NCBI GenBank assembly: GCA_012841405.1
Contig: DUUT01000146.1
Location: 1-50,266 of the forward strand
DNA length: 50,266 nt
Reading direction: 5' to 3'
Source: Chloroflexota bacterium
GTDB lineage: Bacteria; Chloroflexota; Anaerolineae; UBA1429
Positions 50,258 through 50,266 of this stretch are shown one piece after another (the stretch's first letter is position 1; the number at the start of each line of letters is the position of its first letter). The notes under the pieces are model-generated. The model was not told the DNA's origin, searched no databases, and worked only from the letters and a program-made list of their open reading frames with translations. A program made the position numbers and the translations under genes.

Positions 50258-50266
50258 CGGGGCCGC

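Noticed and set aside
1-50266. CRISPR array, prophage, integrase or other defence locus
   Set aside because: No regularly spaced direct repeats, cas genes, phage structural genes, integrases or toxin-antitoxin pairs were seen.

Overview
The window is about 50 kb of GC-rich bacterial DNA with dense, mostly short-spaced genes. I place it in the phylum Chloroflexota with moderate confidence. The reasons are the C-terminal STVYLPLALR-type tail of a secreted protein at 13075-14498 (tails of this kind recur in Chloroflexota exoproteins), AmaP/Asp23-like and YfhO-like envelope proteins, tRNA-Val without an encoded CCA end, and Gram-positive-style LexA operators. No 16S rRNA or ribosomal protein gene is present to settle it.

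Region 1 (about 0.2-17.6 kb) is a carbohydrate-use island: a PfkB sugar kinase; a forward operon of GH38 alpha-mannosidase, ThuA-like protein and URO-D-like protein; then, on the minus strand, OsmC, a zinc-ribbon protein, a sugar-phosphate isomerase/epimerase-type TIM barrel, two tandem Gfo/Idh/MocA dehydrogenases, a sulfatase-superfamily enzyme with Thr in place of the formylglycine Cys/Ser, a secreted propeller-like protein and a GH39 glycosidase. ThuA, Gfo/Idh and isomerase together suggest oxidation-dependent (3-keto-sugar type) glycoside catabolism. A frameshifted secreted protein lies in the middle.

Region 2 (17.7-31.2 kb) holds a membrane coiled-coil protein, the anaerobic ribonucleotide reductase pair nrdD-nrdG, an MFS exporter with a PAP2 phosphatase, a ferritin-like protein ending in an encapsulin cargo-loading peptide, two ABC-2 exporter modules and an orphan NarL-type response regulator. 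Five copies of a ~135-bp hairpin-forming, MITE-like repeat lie between genes from 6.8 to 25 kb, and several end exactly on TAG stop codons.

Region 3 (31.4-43.2 kb) is chromosome maintenance and envelope: rnc-smc, scpB, a lipoprotein, an AmaP-like protein, a YfhO-like membrane protein and a pair of uncharacterised winged-helix-like proteins, followed by tRNA-Val(UAC).

Region 4 (43.3-50.3 kb) has argS and polA in one operon under a promoter that abuts a consensus LexA box. Divergent from it is the most striking gene: a full-length eukaryote/Thaumarchaeota-type topoisomerase IB with all five catalytic residues and a C-terminal extension that resembles a GNAT acetyltransferase fold. I could run no database searches; family calls rest on recognised motifs.
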